The notes beneath the pieces are model-generated. The model had not been told where the DNA came from, searched no databases, and worked only from the letters and a program-made list of their open reading frames with translations. Of a DNA stretch of 64,000 nucleotides, positions 13,239-26,170 are shown piece after piece. Position 1 is the stretch's first letter. Every line of letters begins with the position of its first letter. The stretch covers positions 186,001 to 250,000 of the forward strand of contig BSYQ01000001.1 in assembly GCA_030272585.1 (NCBI GenBank), given 5' to 3'. This DNA comes from Bryopsis sp. KO-2023. Its lineage: Eukaryota; Chlorophyta; Ulvophyceae; Bryopsidales; Bryopsidaceae. Position numbers and translations under genes: made by a program.

Positions 13239-16200
13239 ATGGCCGTTGAAGAACACTCTGGTGAAGAGGACAGTTTGATAGCGGGACACCCCCAGGAAGA
13301 CGTGGTGGAGATCGAAACGACTGGGCACGCCGCAGGTTCGAAATCGACCGAGCACGGGGCTACGCATGATCATGGAGCGTGGGGAGTGCCCGATGGATAC
13401 GAAGGAGGGCGGTTTCCCAACGCGGAGCACGAAGTTGGTGATGGAGAAGCAAGGGAGGAGTGTGAAGTGGAGGATGCTGGCCACGACCACCACAACAACG
13501 CGGCAGCGAGGGACGAATTCTTGGAGGAGTATGATGGAGAAGGCGCTATGAACGGCCAAGAAGGGACGCAGGGAGGATTTCACCCAGAAGACAGGTGTGC
13601 TAGACGGGAGGGGCGACCGTGGATGAGAATGCGATAAGAAAGAAAAGAATGATAAAAAAAACCGTGGATGACGTGACGGTTCGGATGCTGGGCGTGTTAT
13701 TTGGGGGCACCGCACGCCGGTTGCTAGTTGAGACGATAAGATCGAAAAAGAGAAAAGAAAAACAGCTGACGAAAGAGATCGTTACCGTGTTGGCGTGCGT
13801 TTTCTTGGCGTCTCCCCCCCTCCCCCCCCGCCCCCGCCCCACCACGGTCGAGCCCATAGAGCTGAAAAATGTTCCGATATAAAACCTCCTGGTTGCGTCG
13901 CCACCTTGGTCGGATGCTCTTGGAGGGAAAAGGCGGTTTTACTCTGCGACCCTGTTTGGAAATTGAGCGGAGGGACCGTTGCGCACCGTACCTGTGTTAT
14001 AGCCTGAGAGTTGCTGCCCCCATCCATACCTGAAATCACCAAATAGAAAAACTGGGGGAGGAAAAGGCACCATTTACATATGTGTCTCGAGTGTGAACAG
14101 AGAGGCTGAGACCCAAAATGGTGTGAGAAACTCTGATGAGGACAGGGGGTCTTTTGCTGGGGTCTGGGGGGGGGACCCCTGCACACTCACACACAATGGA
14201 TGTCCCTTCTATGGCGTGGTGAAACTCTCATGCATGTTCAAATGCCCATTTTGATGTCTTGGATTTTGGATTTCTCATGATTGCCACTCTCGTCAGTCAG
14301 TCCCTCGGCTCTTGGTTCAAGATATGCGGTTGACTGTTAAAGCTTCGAGCAGTCGAGTACTTATTCATTGGAGATATCGAAAAAGGCCCGTGCGTGCACC
14401 CTCACCCCCTCCCTTTTCTTAGGAAAACCCCACGGAAATCACCTGTGAGGGAGTGGTTTCCATCTGACGAGTAAGAAAATCGGGGGTGAGAGTGGTATGG
14501 ATGTGCACGAGGTCCCTGCTGAGGGCTATATCACCAGATCGGGTCAGACATACCGGGAGTTGTGCATTCTATCTGAGTTAATCTGTTCTGGACCTCCTGC
14601 AGGGGTGATGGCTACAGTGAAGGCTGTCCTGGGCGTATGGATTTGGACGAATCAGAATTGGATGGGGATGGGAGATCTGACGAGGAGGGTCGTCGGAAAC
14701 ACAAAACCATATCATGGAATGCATGGCGGAAACCTCCCGGTCCAGGAGAAGACTGCAATGGCCTCGGGGAGGGGTACGATAGACGGCGACGGGATGGGCT
14801 CAGTAGCGTCATTGTGAAAGGGGCGGAAGGGAGACCCCCGCCGCCGGGTCCAGTCCAGAACGGGGAAAAACGGCCGGAAGAACCTCATGTTGCTGAGGTT
14901 GCTGTCTCAGAGCAGGTGGATGCGAAGTGGCTTATGGACGAAGATGAGGGTGCTGCTGGGGAGCCTCCAAGGGAGGTAATAGAGGAGAAGAGGACAGATG
15001 TGAGGCCGGATATGAGGGCCGATATGAGGGCGGATATTCGGGTGGATCGAAAAAGGGAAAGGTCAAGGTCACGATCCCGGTCTCGATCCAGGTCAAGATC
15101 ACGCCTTCATTATCGAGGCAATCCAACACCCCCACCCCCGCCCCCACCCCGACCGAGACGAGTACCCATCCGAATGGGGGGGAGAACAGGTGGCTGGAAC
15201 CCAAGAAAACGGTTATTCTCTCGGGGGGGCAACAACCCATTTCTGCAAGGAAGGGGCCACCATCCAATGATTGTGAGACCCCCTCCTCGTCCTCCAATGC
15301 ACAGTCGAATGCATGGTCCGATGCCGAAGATGAGAATGCCCCAAACACTGCCCAGGCGGCTGTCAGGTGCTGGAATGGGACCTCGTGGAATGCCACCTGG
15401 AGTGGGAATGAGACATATTATTCGTCCCCCACCTAGAGTTGTTACTATGCCAGGCAGGCCTCTTCCACCTGGTTATGGCCCTGGACCAGGGAGGAGAGGA
15501 TCACGAAGGCCTCGGTCTCCTGCACGATCAGCAGAGAACTGGCAGCCAGATGGTCCTGTCTTTGTTTGGAATCGAAGCGATATGGATCATCGTATTCGTG
15601 GCCGTCCAGAGCCGATGGAACCGATTCGCCCACCACATCGTGACCTTCGATCAGGACCTGATCGAGACCGTGGTCCAGTTGATGGAAGAAGGGGGTGGAG
15701 AGGGGTTTCACCTGTGAATCAGAGGGTTCCCATGCATAGAAGTCCGAGAAAGAGAATTCCTCGGGACATGCGAGTATCGCCACCAAGTTCACCAACCCAT
15801 GCCAGGCAATTTCTCTCTCCACCACTACAAAGACGAGTTCGCATGCCGAGCCCTGGAAGGCCTAGGCGGGGTCCCCCACCACCCCCACGGGATATTCCAC
15901 CTCAATCGAGGTCCACGTACGGGCATGATAGAGTTGGCCGAGATCACAGGATGGAGCCTTCGTATCGCCGGGGGGAGGTCGTTCAGAGGCGGGGAGAGTC
16001 GACACAGCGAAGGTCAGAGCCTGTTCACAGGAGGTCTGATCATGTTTCCCGAAAAGACAGTCAACTGCATCGGAAAGAGGATGGCCTTTCATCAAGGAAA
16101 GATGCCCAACTCTCAAGAAGGGAGGACCACATCCATCACGGGCCTGGAAAAGAGGTTCATGGACGGGATTCTGGGCAGCAGCACGTGATGAGAGGGCACA

Positions 16201-16853
16201 CTCGCCAATACCACATGGATGTTGCTCCACATGGCTCTCGAGACAGAGAGAGGGACTCCCCAGAACCAAAGCGTCGAGCAATCTATCGTGAGGTCCCACC
16301 AAAGAGAATTGCAAGAAGCGGTGAATGGGAGAGGAGGGAATCGCCTCGGGAGAGGCAAGGCGCAGACCCACGAGCTTACATGTCCAGCCGCCGGCCAGAA
16401 ACCCATGATCGGGTGCCACGAGAATCCCGAGAAGTGAGGGAGCGCCACAAATCAGAATCCCCGCGAAACTATCAAAAACGGGTGATTGAGAGGTCCCCTG
16501 AGCGTCACAGGATGGGGCGAACAGCTGTCGAACCCAGTAGAGATGATGGCGAGCGACGGAGGGGAAATGGGACTGGGACCAGAACTGGAAATGTTGAGTT
16601 TTGTTACCCTGAGGATGAATGTGCTTGGTTCTATGTGGATCCCCAGGGATCAACCCAGGGTCCTTGCACAATTGAACAGTTCAGGGGCTGGCTGAAAACA
16701 TTGGCGAAAGACCCTCAGTTTAAGGAGGAGCACAAGCAATTTATGTCGGTGAACGTATGGAAGGAGGGAATGCATCGTAGGTTTCCCATGATGGCATTTT
16801 TAGATGAGAATCGACCTCCAGGGGGAGGGGGCCGGGACCGAAGTTGGATGTGA
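13239..16853 (+). CDS. SR/Arg-Pro-rich protein with C-terminal GYF-like domain
   Basis: Two exons (13239-13594 and 14603-16853) join at a phase-2 intron to give about 868 residues. The N-terminal 120 residues are acidic and His-rich. Near residue 260 there is an SR run (RSRSRSRSRSRSRSR), then a Pro-run, and then a long Arg/Pro/Met/Gly-rich region with many PPPRP-like segments and RS/RR-rich blocks. The last ~80 residues hold a GYF-like fold: CAWFYVDPQGSTQGPCTIEQ, then FRGWL and, further on, VNVWKEGMHRRF. GYF domains bind proline-rich peptides, and SR tracts place proteins in splicing or mRNP complexes, so a nuclear RNA-related adaptor is inferred. The canonical phenylalanine after QGP is Cys here and the second half of the motif is divergent. 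Long open frames on the opposite strand are compositional shadows. Confidence 0.85.
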
Positions 16854-17592
16854 GCCGTATTAAAACAGCTGTGTCGGGGAATTGTTGGGTAATCAAGGGA
16901 ATTAGGGGAGAAAAGAGACTGGACAGCAACATGGGGTTCTACTTCAGCACGGCAGATCAGAATTGGGGAAAGATTCGGTGCGATAGCTGGTGGCTTCATG
17001 TTTCTCGGTGGCCTTGGTTTGTTATATGTGCTTGATACTAGGGTTGTAGTGTCCGCTAATACCACTGTATGATGGTTTTGCTTATTGTGAAAAAGAGTTG
17101 GGTGGGGTAGAGGGGCGTTCATTTGGTGGTGGCGATTTTGCCTGGAAACTTTGTTGATTGATCACATGGGGGGAAAAAAAGGTCCTGAACGGATACAAAA
17201 AGGAAAAAAGAAAAAAAGATATCGATTCAAACAGCTGTAAAATGCCCTCAGGCTGCACTAGATAGGTCACGACGTTTTTTTTGGATGGCTGGGATATTCG
17301 TACTTGATCGATTAATCATTAAATCTGCATATGTTGGTTTCGAAGGGGTTTAGATCAACCCTCCTGAATATTTGTGAAGAAAAGTATAAGTCTTGGTGGG
17401 AGGGGGTTTTGCAATTTGGGAAGGATTGAGCAACTCCCCCAGCAGGTCCCTTGCTGCTTCTTTTCCTGCTTGTGCCATTCAACAGGAGACTTAGTTTCAC
17501 AGCCTTATTTTTGAAAGAGAAATAAGCTGCTTGCATACGTTAGTCTGTGTGGAGAATCTCAACCATGAAAAAAGCCACTCCCCTTATCCCTG
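16854..17592. other. Intergenic: GYF 3' side to PPR-SMR-cyclin 5' side
   Basis: This 0.74 kb lies between two plus-strand genes and presumably carries the GYF 3' UTR and the PPR gene promoter. There is an A/T homopolymer-rich stretch near 17170-17290. No other feature is recognised. Confidence 0.5.
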
Positions 17593-20500
17593 ATGTCCAA
17601 GGACATGCGTACCACGGTCCATTTACAGTCCTTTTCGCTCCGTTCTCTACCCCTTGGGAGCAAATGCTTCCCAAAAGCCATTCTCACTCCCCTGCGAGAA
17701 ACTAACTACTTTTCCAACTCAATCTCCGCCACACGGAGTTCACAGCCGGCTGGGCTGCGTTCGGCGCCGCGGCTTTTGCTCCAGGAGGAGCAAGAGCCGC
17801 GGAATGTGGAGGAAGCTCCCCACATTTTCAATGCCGAAGTCCAGTCAGCCCCCCCTAACCTACCAAGGTGTTCTCCGTTACAACCGCCGACAGGACATAA
17901 TCCTGGCGCTTCAGAAGCAAGCTGTCAAAACGACAACTGCTGTGCTTGTAGCTTTTACTGGAGGGAGAAGACTTCAACTGAAGTGGAAAGAGGATTTCCT
18001 TCTGCAGGGGGTTGCCGTTTCCAGACAGGGTTGTGGCAGGGGACAAGGCGATGGGTGATTCGTCATACATTGCTCGGGACGCCCCTTCGAGCGTCGACGT
18101 CGTGTCGAACGCGCTGGACGAGTTTCGATTGGACGGGGAGTGCACAGACGGCAAGTGGTACGACCGGTCGTCTCATTCGACTCAAGATTCTTTCGCTAAG
18201 AGGAGCGTCAACACCATCACTGGCGAAAACTCGTCGACAACTGTGGGTTGGGCGGGGGGCGACCTGCTTTCGGTGGAATGCCCTCACAAGCAGTCCAGAG
18301 CCCCATCGACATCGTTGGCATTGCGATTGAGCGACGAGGCGGCTCCTCTGACGTCTTCGAACCAAGCTCCTCAGGTACATTCGACACGGAGTGGTCCGCG
18401 AGGCGTTCGCTCCAGTCGAGGCCGCTGGCGAGGGGATCCCCGCCGTGGGCGTGCATACAGGAAACTTTGGGAGCAAGTGACTAAGGTTGGTTCTGGAGAA
18501 GGGCTGGTAGACGGGAAACTGGGGGTGTTCGAAATGTCGGTGGAGGATATCGTGCGTCTTGTGCAGTCGCTGCCCCCCGATACCGCGGTTGGCCCCAAGG
18601 TTTCGCAAGCTCTGTGCTATTTGGACTCTCGTGCCACGGCTGCGTTGCTGAAGGAACTGGCGAAGGTCGGGAAAGTACAACGTGCAGTGGAACTGTTCGA
18701 CTGGCTGCGAGCGTTGGACACCCGGCACGAGTTGACGGCGCTGTGCGACGTGTATACGTACACCACGGCGATTTCCCTGTGCGGGCATCAAAAGGAACTG
18801 CGACGGGCGCTCGAGCTGCTGGCGGAGCAACGCAACAGAGGCGTCCAGTGCAACGTGCACACGTACAGCGCGTTGATGAACGTGTGTATAAAGTCGGGGG
18901 AATTAGATCTGGCGTTGGACGTGTTCAAACAGCTGCGAGCGGAGGGGTGCAAACCGAATGTCGTCACGTACAACACGCTCATCGACGTCTATGGAAAGCT
19001 GGGACAGTGGCGACAAGCCTCAGAGGTGTTGGTGACGGTAAAGGCCGAGGTGAGCCAGAAATCACACAGGCCGCGCCCGCCGCGGAAGATCACGTGACTG
19101 TTTTGAGCATAGTGTGATTGTTTTCTTTCTGTCCAACGTCCGACACCACATCCACAGTGATGCAAATGACAACGGGGAGAACGTCTTTCGGCAAAAAAAA
19201 ACGATGACCAGAAGTTCAGAAATGTTGAAACAGATTTCACAGTCCCTACCACCCCAGACTAACACCTAATATCCACTGTTTATCCAATTCGACCAACTGG
19301 TGGAATCTGCAAATCGTTTCTCTAAAATTCTGATGTCTGTCAGGGTGTGGTCCCCGAGATTCGAACCTACAACACAGCCCTGATAGCATGCAATATGTGT
19401 AATCAGCCATTGGAGGCCCTGAAGGTAAGATACATCTTCCCTACATTCAAATCCTTATGCAGAACTTTTGAGTGTTTGTGCCTGCTGGTGAGAATCGATG
19501 AAAATTGAAATCCGAATGTTGTAGTACTGCATCCACTTGATCATATTTTATTTTATACATGTTCGTTTTTTCCTCAGGTGTATGACCTCTTGATTGGAGC
19601 TGGGCTGCAACCATCAGCGACCACTTGCACAGCACTAATTTCAGCCTATGGGAAGGCTGGGTTGTATCAAAATGCATTCGACACTTACGACAAAATGGTG
19701 GCCAAAAAAATGGAACGCAGCATCATAACGTACACTGCTCTCATGACGGCTTGTGAAAAGCTAGGAGATTGGGAAAAAGGTCTCCAGTTCTTTCGGGACA
19801 TGCAAAGCCAGGGGTGCCAGCCCACCACTGTGTTGTACAATTCCTTGATCAGCGTGGTTTGTCAGGCCAGGGAGTGGAAAAAAGCAAATGCAGTTTTTGA
19901 TGGGATGAAACTCCATCACTGCAAACCAGACAACACCACGTTGATGCACTTGCTGAATGCATATGATCGGTGAGTGGAAGATTTTTTTTTTTACTGTTAG
20001 AGCAACCAAGCGAGAATTTTTTCGTTTTGGTTGAAAATGTGCTACACCATGGCTGAAAAACACTATTTATTTTTATATGGAGCCCGCCTACAGTGCAAGA
20101 AAGAGATCTAATTTCCGTGTGCTGCTTTTCTTGTTGTGGGGTTGTTCAGGTGTGGTGAATGGATTCAAGTGTCCAGTCTATTCGATGAAGTGCACCGGAT
20201 GGGTTTGAAGCTGGATTCCTCGTTTTACCATGCGGTCATTGATATGCTATGGTGCAGCGGGGTTACCCAGGCACAAGCAAAAGCGGTTCAGATTTTCACT
20301 GGGGCTACGAAAACCAGCAAAGCCCGGGTGGGGTTGCAGTCGAACCAAGAAATAGGGGTGTTGGAAGTTTCGGTCCAGCCGATTCGATTGGGTGTAGCGG
20401 TGATTGGCCTCCACAAATGGTTGATTGAAGTGAGGTGAGTGTATGCGTTTGAAGCTGTGCAGAGTTCTATTTTTGCCATTGCACCTTAAGTCACCTCAAG

Positions 20501-22611
20501 GGATATCCGCTAGTCAAACAGCAAGGACGACTACTTTTTTTCCTTTGGTTTTGGGCCGAAACTTTGGAACGATAACAAGAATTCCCAAGCATCGTTTCGC
20601 AGTTTTCGAAAACCTCCATTTTTCTTGCATATTCTTTTTATGTACCACAGAGAACAATCGAAGTACAATTTTATTAAAGGCATAGCAAAAATTTATTTTC
20701 TATCGGTTAAGACAGTCAAAATCCCATCAGTAAAGGATTAATAGTTTCTCGCTGACTTCTCCTTGCTTGTGTGATTTTTTTTCAGTGAGATGCTGGGCAA
20801 TGATTCCACATATTTGTTGAATTGTGATGTGTCTATTGTGATTGGCCGAGGCCGCAATGGAAGAGAGTCTGCATGCAAAGCAATGAAAGACTCTCTCCTT
20901 GGCATGTTTCAAGCATTGGGTGCTCCATTCAGGTACTAAAAGAAACTAAAATGAAAAACTTGATAAATCAATCTTGTGTTTCATTTCCACATACCGGTTT
21001 TGCTTTCAACAGTAAGATCAATATTGCATTAGGTTGCACCAACCCTAACCCCTGACCATCACAGTCGCATCGTACTGCACCAATCTTCAATGGCCACGGC
21101 TCCCTCGAATGTCTGACTGTATCAAAGACCTACGTATTTGATAAGATCAGTTCCTTTTCGGTGCGTTTTTCTTCCAGGTCTTGCAGTGATGATGGTCGCG
21201 TTGTGCCGACACTGGAGTGCTCCGGTTATTCTTTTCGAATGTGGTTGCAAAATCCGGACAGCTTTGCCCTGGTGAAAGCGTTGGTGTGCAGCGATGAGCA
21301 GGAGGGGTTGGATAGGGGTGACATTCCCGAACGGTTGCTCCCGGTTGATGAAAAATTCAGGGAGGCGTACGGAGTGATTGTGAAATTTGAGGAGACTCAC
21401 CGATTAAACTACGAGGTGAGGTTGCTGAATGATTTATATGTTGCTTGTCGTTGCCTTCCAGCCGAGTGTCCAGTGGGAAGAAGGTTTTGTGAGAGGAGGT
21501 GGTGTCCAAAAAGATTAATAGAGGAATTTTGAATCATCTCAATTGTGGTGGCTGGGTGCAGGCCATGGGAGAAGAGTATGTACAAGTGAGATCGCAGCTT
21601 GTGGCTGTTGCTGGAGGCCTTGGCCACCGACTTGGGCTGAAAGAGGAAACTATACATGATGCCGTTTTGTTGATGGACAGAGTGATGTCGACTGGAGCAA
21701 GGGTTAGTGCTGTAGAAAGGGGAAAAATTATGGATGTTCAATATCTTGAATAGCAGTTTTTCGGCACTGTGGCTGAAACAGCAAAACAGAAATATCGCCT
21801 TGATCAGACCACTTTGCATATCTCTGAGGACATTTTGCTGATATCTTTTAGATTGCTTGAAATTTTTGCATCAGCTTCTTTTTTTTTTGTTCCCAGAAAC
21901 CAGACGCTTTTTTTTTTGGATACCCATATGGATTAGTAGATATGACTGTCCACTGTGTGTTGCTCCAGTTTCAGGAGGGTATTTCAACAGTGGTGGTTGC
22001 GGCCTTGATTCGAATAGCTGCGGAAGCCAGCGAACATCGGCAATCTATCCCAACCCCGCAACAAATGGATCTGCTGGCCCAATTCCCCATGGGATCAGTC
22101 CAAGAGCTGGAAAACCAAATCGAAGCAGCACTGGGCTATGACACAGCGGCAATATCGGCCCTTCGAGTGACGAAACTGTACATGGAATGGTTGGGATACG
22201 AAGCAGTCCCGGAGTGGAGCGCTCCGGCAGCGATTCACATCCAGTCCATGTTGAGTGATGCGTTATCCTCTCCAGCATTTTTGAATTTCAGGCCTTCAGT
22301 GCTGGCGGCAGCTATTCTGTATCACGATCGATCGACAAGAGGCTGGGTTCCCTATTGGCCAACCAGTCTCGCCCAAATAACAGGTACGTCATCTGAGTAG
22401 GGCTTTTACACACACTGTATCATTCTCGTTCCACAAGAAAATGAAAGAGGACAGGATTCACTCTGTTTTGTTAATTGTGTTTTTTTTTTGTTGTTGTGTA
22501 GGGTATGGTGATGTGACATCTCCTGAGATGAGAGGAGCCATTCATGCCATCATTGACCTGGAGCAATCAAACCATTGTCCCAGAAATCACATTTTAGCTT
22601 TGACCTTATAA
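17593..22611 (+). CDS. PPR-SMR-cyclin fusion protein, probably plastid-targeted
   Basis: Ten exons join in one frame to about 1,039 residues: 17593-17867, 18008-19049, 19344-19424, 19578-19969, 20150-20434, 20786-20932, 21178-21415, 21562-21702, 21975-22383 and 22502-22611. The first ~60 residues are Ser/Thr/Arg-rich with few acids, like a chloroplast transit peptide. About eight P-type PPR repeats occupy residues ~300-640, for example NVHTYSALMNVCIKSGELD and NVVTYNTLIDVYGKLGQW. An SMR domain follows at ~665-735, with LEVSVQPIRLG and VSIVIGRGRNGRES; its usual LDLH is replaced by LEVS. The last ~300 residues resemble a two-part cyclin fold, ending AQITGYGDVTSPEMRGAIH. PPR-SMR-cyclins have been described in green algae. 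A role in organelle RNA or nucleoid metabolism is inferred; the cyclin part's partner is unknown. Confidence 0.88.
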
Positions 22612-23439
22612 TCACCTGCAGGCACTCTAATTCATAGGCCCCGAAAAGCAGGTTTAAAAACGATGTCCAATATGGAAACTGTAGCACAGGACGATTAGAT
22701 TTATTTGGTAAAGAGTAACAGTGTGGAAGGATTGTTTTTCCCAGAGCAGATTGGGGAGAACAAGAAGAAAATAAATGAAGGACAAAAGGGAACGAGAGTG
22801 ATCTTTTCTTTTTACATAGTGTCGTTTTCATTTTCTGGAATTTTCTAGCTGTGGTTGGGTGGGAACCCAAGAGTATGAGCTTTTTTTCTTTTTTAGAGTT
22901 GTGTCTTGTGGTTTGAGGAAAACATATCTGAGAGTTTTGCTCTTGCAAATGATGAAAAAAAAAAGGAAAAGAAAAGAAAAAGAATTGAAAAGAAGAAGAA
23001 AAAAGGAAGGAAGAAGAATGAGCAAGGTGTTTATTGGTGTTTGAACGATCAGGGCTATTTAGCCCGGAAGTAGTTTCTGCTGGTTTGTGTGCTTTTTGAA
23101 GAATTCTGCCCTAGATGGATGAGGACGGGCTACAGTACAGTGTTTTCTGAACGAAATGTGGGAAAAGGAAATTGCTTTGAGGGGGTGTATCGATCAAGAG
23201 ATAAAAAATAGGAGAAAAAATTGGTGGCATCTTTTTTTTGTGATTGTTGTTCTGTTAAAGAAGCGATGTCCCTGGCGTCCAGGGTTAATGATTTTTGAGA
23301 GCGTTTACTTCGCAAAATGGCTAGACAATCAACAGAGGGTCTGTTTGTGTAGAGATGTGCAGTGACTGCGAGTAGGAGCAATAATCTGGTGTCACTTCAG
23401 TCTAGTGTGATTTGTTAATTTGTTCAATTTCATTTCATA

Positions 23440-23724
23440 GTGCTTGCTGGAGGGTTGGGGGTTTGTCGCAGTGGTGGGATTCTCAAGAAAGCAGTGTTAA
23501 GGAAAACTAGTGAAGAAGATTGGCAAGTGATTATCGATGAAGTGAAAAAGAAACTGCTGGCAGTGCTGGACAAGAGGAGACCAATTGTTCAGCAATCGAA
23601 ACATTTGGTGCCATTTATTCCTCTTCCTTTTTCACGAGCAAGAGAATCGAATGCTGGAGAGGTAGTTTGTTGTCATTCTTTTCATTTAGAGAATTTGAGG
23701 ACTCAAGTTGATGGTTGGGGATAG
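23440..23724 (+). other. Short open frame, possible alternative 3' exon of the PPR-SMR-cyclin gene
   Basis: About 94 codons open just after a T-rich tract and an AG. The peptide is basic and partly helical (EEDWQVIIDEVKKKLLAVLD). It has no ATG at its start and no recognised family. It could be an alternative last exon of the upstream gene, part of a small unrecognised gene, or chance. Confidence 0.25.
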
Positions 23725-24633
23725 ATGTTGAGTGTTGCACACTCACTTTTTTCTTGTGCCCTCCCTTTATTTGTTGCAACTAGGTATTGCACAAAAGAAT
23801 CTTTGATAGGGTAGCTGATAACTTGCAAAAGTTTTAGCTCAAATAGGGAGTCCACTGGGCTTTCTTCGGGGTTTGAGGGTGCATTGTTTAAAAAAGAAAA
23901 TAACTTATTTCTTGGTCCTAGGCCAGGGCTTGGTGTTTGTCACTGTCACGTATATTGATTAAATCACATTTTGACGAGTAACCAACTCAACACATGCTCT
24001 CTCTGACACGAATTATCCTTCAATTACTGGAAAAAAAAATCAGTCAGAAAATCTCACAATAAAAGACCACAATCGGAAGTCTGATTGAGTACAGTCGTTC
24101 CCTGACGTTGGGCTACAAACATGATATGCATCAGATTCATTTTTGTGCAAAACCTCCACTGGAAAAGAAGTAAAATTTTCAGGGTCTTTGAAATACACAT
24201 CTCTCGGGAAAGAAAAGGAAATAAACAAAACATCCACCACCATCACAAATCCATAGAATACCCCTTATTTTCCAGACCCACTGGGTTGACCAAAACTGGC
24301 CACCGGCAACCAGCCAAACAAGAATTCATTTTAAAAAAGCGCAGTTTCCAAAAACCGCTGCAAGGATCAAACTGACCTTGCCACTCTACACCAATCAACA
24401 ACCTAAAAAAGTTTCTCCTTTGTTTGTTTGCATGTATTTTTTTTCTTTTTTAAATGCAAATAAAAAACAGACCGGGGTGAACTTATTACAATCCGTCACC
24501 CCTCTCACAGGCATTGTTTTCACTTTTTTTTTTTCTCCTCTAACCTTCTGTTTTTTGGTTTTTTTTTGTTTTTATATATAAATCCCATTTATTTGGTTCT
24601 AGGGGTTTTAGGGACACATCGTTGCAACAAAAA

Positions 24634-24730
24634 TCAAGCCAATGCAAAAACAAAGTGTCATTTCCCCCCACAACGGCATTTTGATCAATTTTTTTGCCTG
24701 CAGACACTTTGTTCATTCACATTGGCTTGA
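24634..24730. repeat. Imperfect inverted repeat (hairpin-forming)
   Basis: The arms 24634-24659 and 24703-24730 pair as an 11-bp outer stem (TCAAGCCAATG with CATTGGCTTGA), a small unpaired bulge and a 10-bp inner stem (ACAAAGTGTC with GACACTTTGT). The loop is about 43 bases. It could be a small foldback element, a hairpin RNA precursor or chance in AT-rich DNA. Confidence 0.5.
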
Positions 24731-26170
24731 CAGAAAATCACCACTAAAAAAGCACGACCAAAATGTCCCTGAACAAAAACACCCTAACCAAAGAATCATC
24801 ATCTCTTTTTCAACTTAGCGTGAAATGTGCGGATGACCATTTTTATGCAAGATAGGCACAAATTATTTCCCCACCCATCTGTGTGAGGGGATTCGCTTTG
24901 TTTTTTGTTTTTTTTTTCTTCCTTTGTTGTTATGTTTTGGTTTTTTTTTCTGTTCGTTCTGAAATTCTAAAACAACCGACTCCGATTTTCATTTATGCAT
25001 GAAAATTGAAAAAAAGCAAAAAAAAAAAAAAAAAGAACCCACAAAAAAATGCAAAATAAAAGAAACGTCAATTTTTTTTTCCTTTGCAACAACGATGTAT
25101 TTTGACTTTTTTTTTCTTGCGAGTTTTCCTTGTTTTTTCTGATTTTTCCTTTTTTTTTTTGCTCAAATGGTATGTGTATATAAAAAGGTAATCGCAACCC
25201 AACCCAAAACTAAACTGCGATATGCAAAAGTCAAACGAAAAAAAAAATATCATGAAAGTTGAAAAAAGCAAGAAAAAATCTAACACAACCAAAAAAAGGG
25301 AGGTGCAGGAGAGGAAGGGGGACCGTTGCTTCTTTTTTTCACTTTAGTCTTACATTGTGTACCCCCCGGTCCAATTACCCCTCCTCCCCCCCACCTCTTT
25401 TCCCCCTGTCTTATCCCCTCCTTATAGCTCTAAATGTCTTTTTCAGCATTTGATCACGAGCTAAACTTCAAAAACATGGTCATTTTCAAATTACCTTCAT
25501 CTCTTTTTTTTTTTTTTTTTTTGCCCTTTGTTCTCTTCTTTCTGGGTACACTTTTGCATTACGTAAGACCACCATTATGACAAGGCATATCCTAAAGGCA
25601 TCTGGGGAAAGCTAAAATCATGGAATCAAAAGAACTTGTTGCCGCCAAGGCCATCCAGATTCTTGAGAAAAATTTTATTGCGTTTGGGAGCGCCTGGCAT
25701 CTTTTATACCTGGAGAGAAAACAAGATACAACGTCAGGGGACAGTATCTCTCTTGAATGTATAAACGTAGGGAAGACCCTGGCTTATCTTTGAGCGTTCT
25801 GACACCAACTGCAGGCATTTCAACAGAAAGGATAAAACTTCCATGTCGATTTCAAAGTATGGTCAAACATCTCTTTCAAAAAAAAAAAAGAATGATAATT
25901 TATTTTTCCATGAAAAATCACTATCCAATAACTAAAACAGCTTTCTCTGAACCGCAGCAATTTTGCAGAGACAGGTGGGAACAGAAAAATATATTTGTAT
26001 AAACGATTTTCCCCCAAGATTTCTCTGGTTTTCTGTCCCCACCTGTCAGTCATAACTACTTTTCGACCAACTTTCGCAACAGGGGCCGGTTGGTTCAATG
26101 TGTGTTCGTTCCCTTTCTCTTCCCTACCTTGGATAAATAATCATTTCATTTCATGGTGCTCTGCCCCACA

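Larger units (their letters stand above)
22612..26170. other. Long AT-rich intergenic region between convergent genes
   Basis: This 3.5 kb lies between the PPR-SMR-cyclin stop and the TAZ-gene stop. It holds a purine tract (about 22,954-23,035), a plus-strand open frame preceded by an AG splice-like site (23440-23724), many long A or T homopolymers (24,400-25,530), an imperfect inverted repeat (24634-24730) and a possible terminal exon of the TAZ gene (25709-25675). No confident complete gene is seen. Confidence 0.5.

Noticed and set aside
15445-16671. Long minus-strand open frames opposite the SR/GYF gene
   Set aside because: They mirror Arg/Pro-rich codon composition of the plus-strand exon, have no recognisable domain and no splice logic of their own.
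19355-19375. A tRNA B-box-like GATTCGAACC in reverse orientation
   Set aside because: It lies inside a PPR exon coding EIRTYNT, and no cloverleaf can be built around it.
22954-23035. Long purine tract, considered as a structured or origin-like element
   Set aside because: It is simple A/G-rich sequence in a downstream flank full of homopolymers; no symmetry or motif sets it apart.
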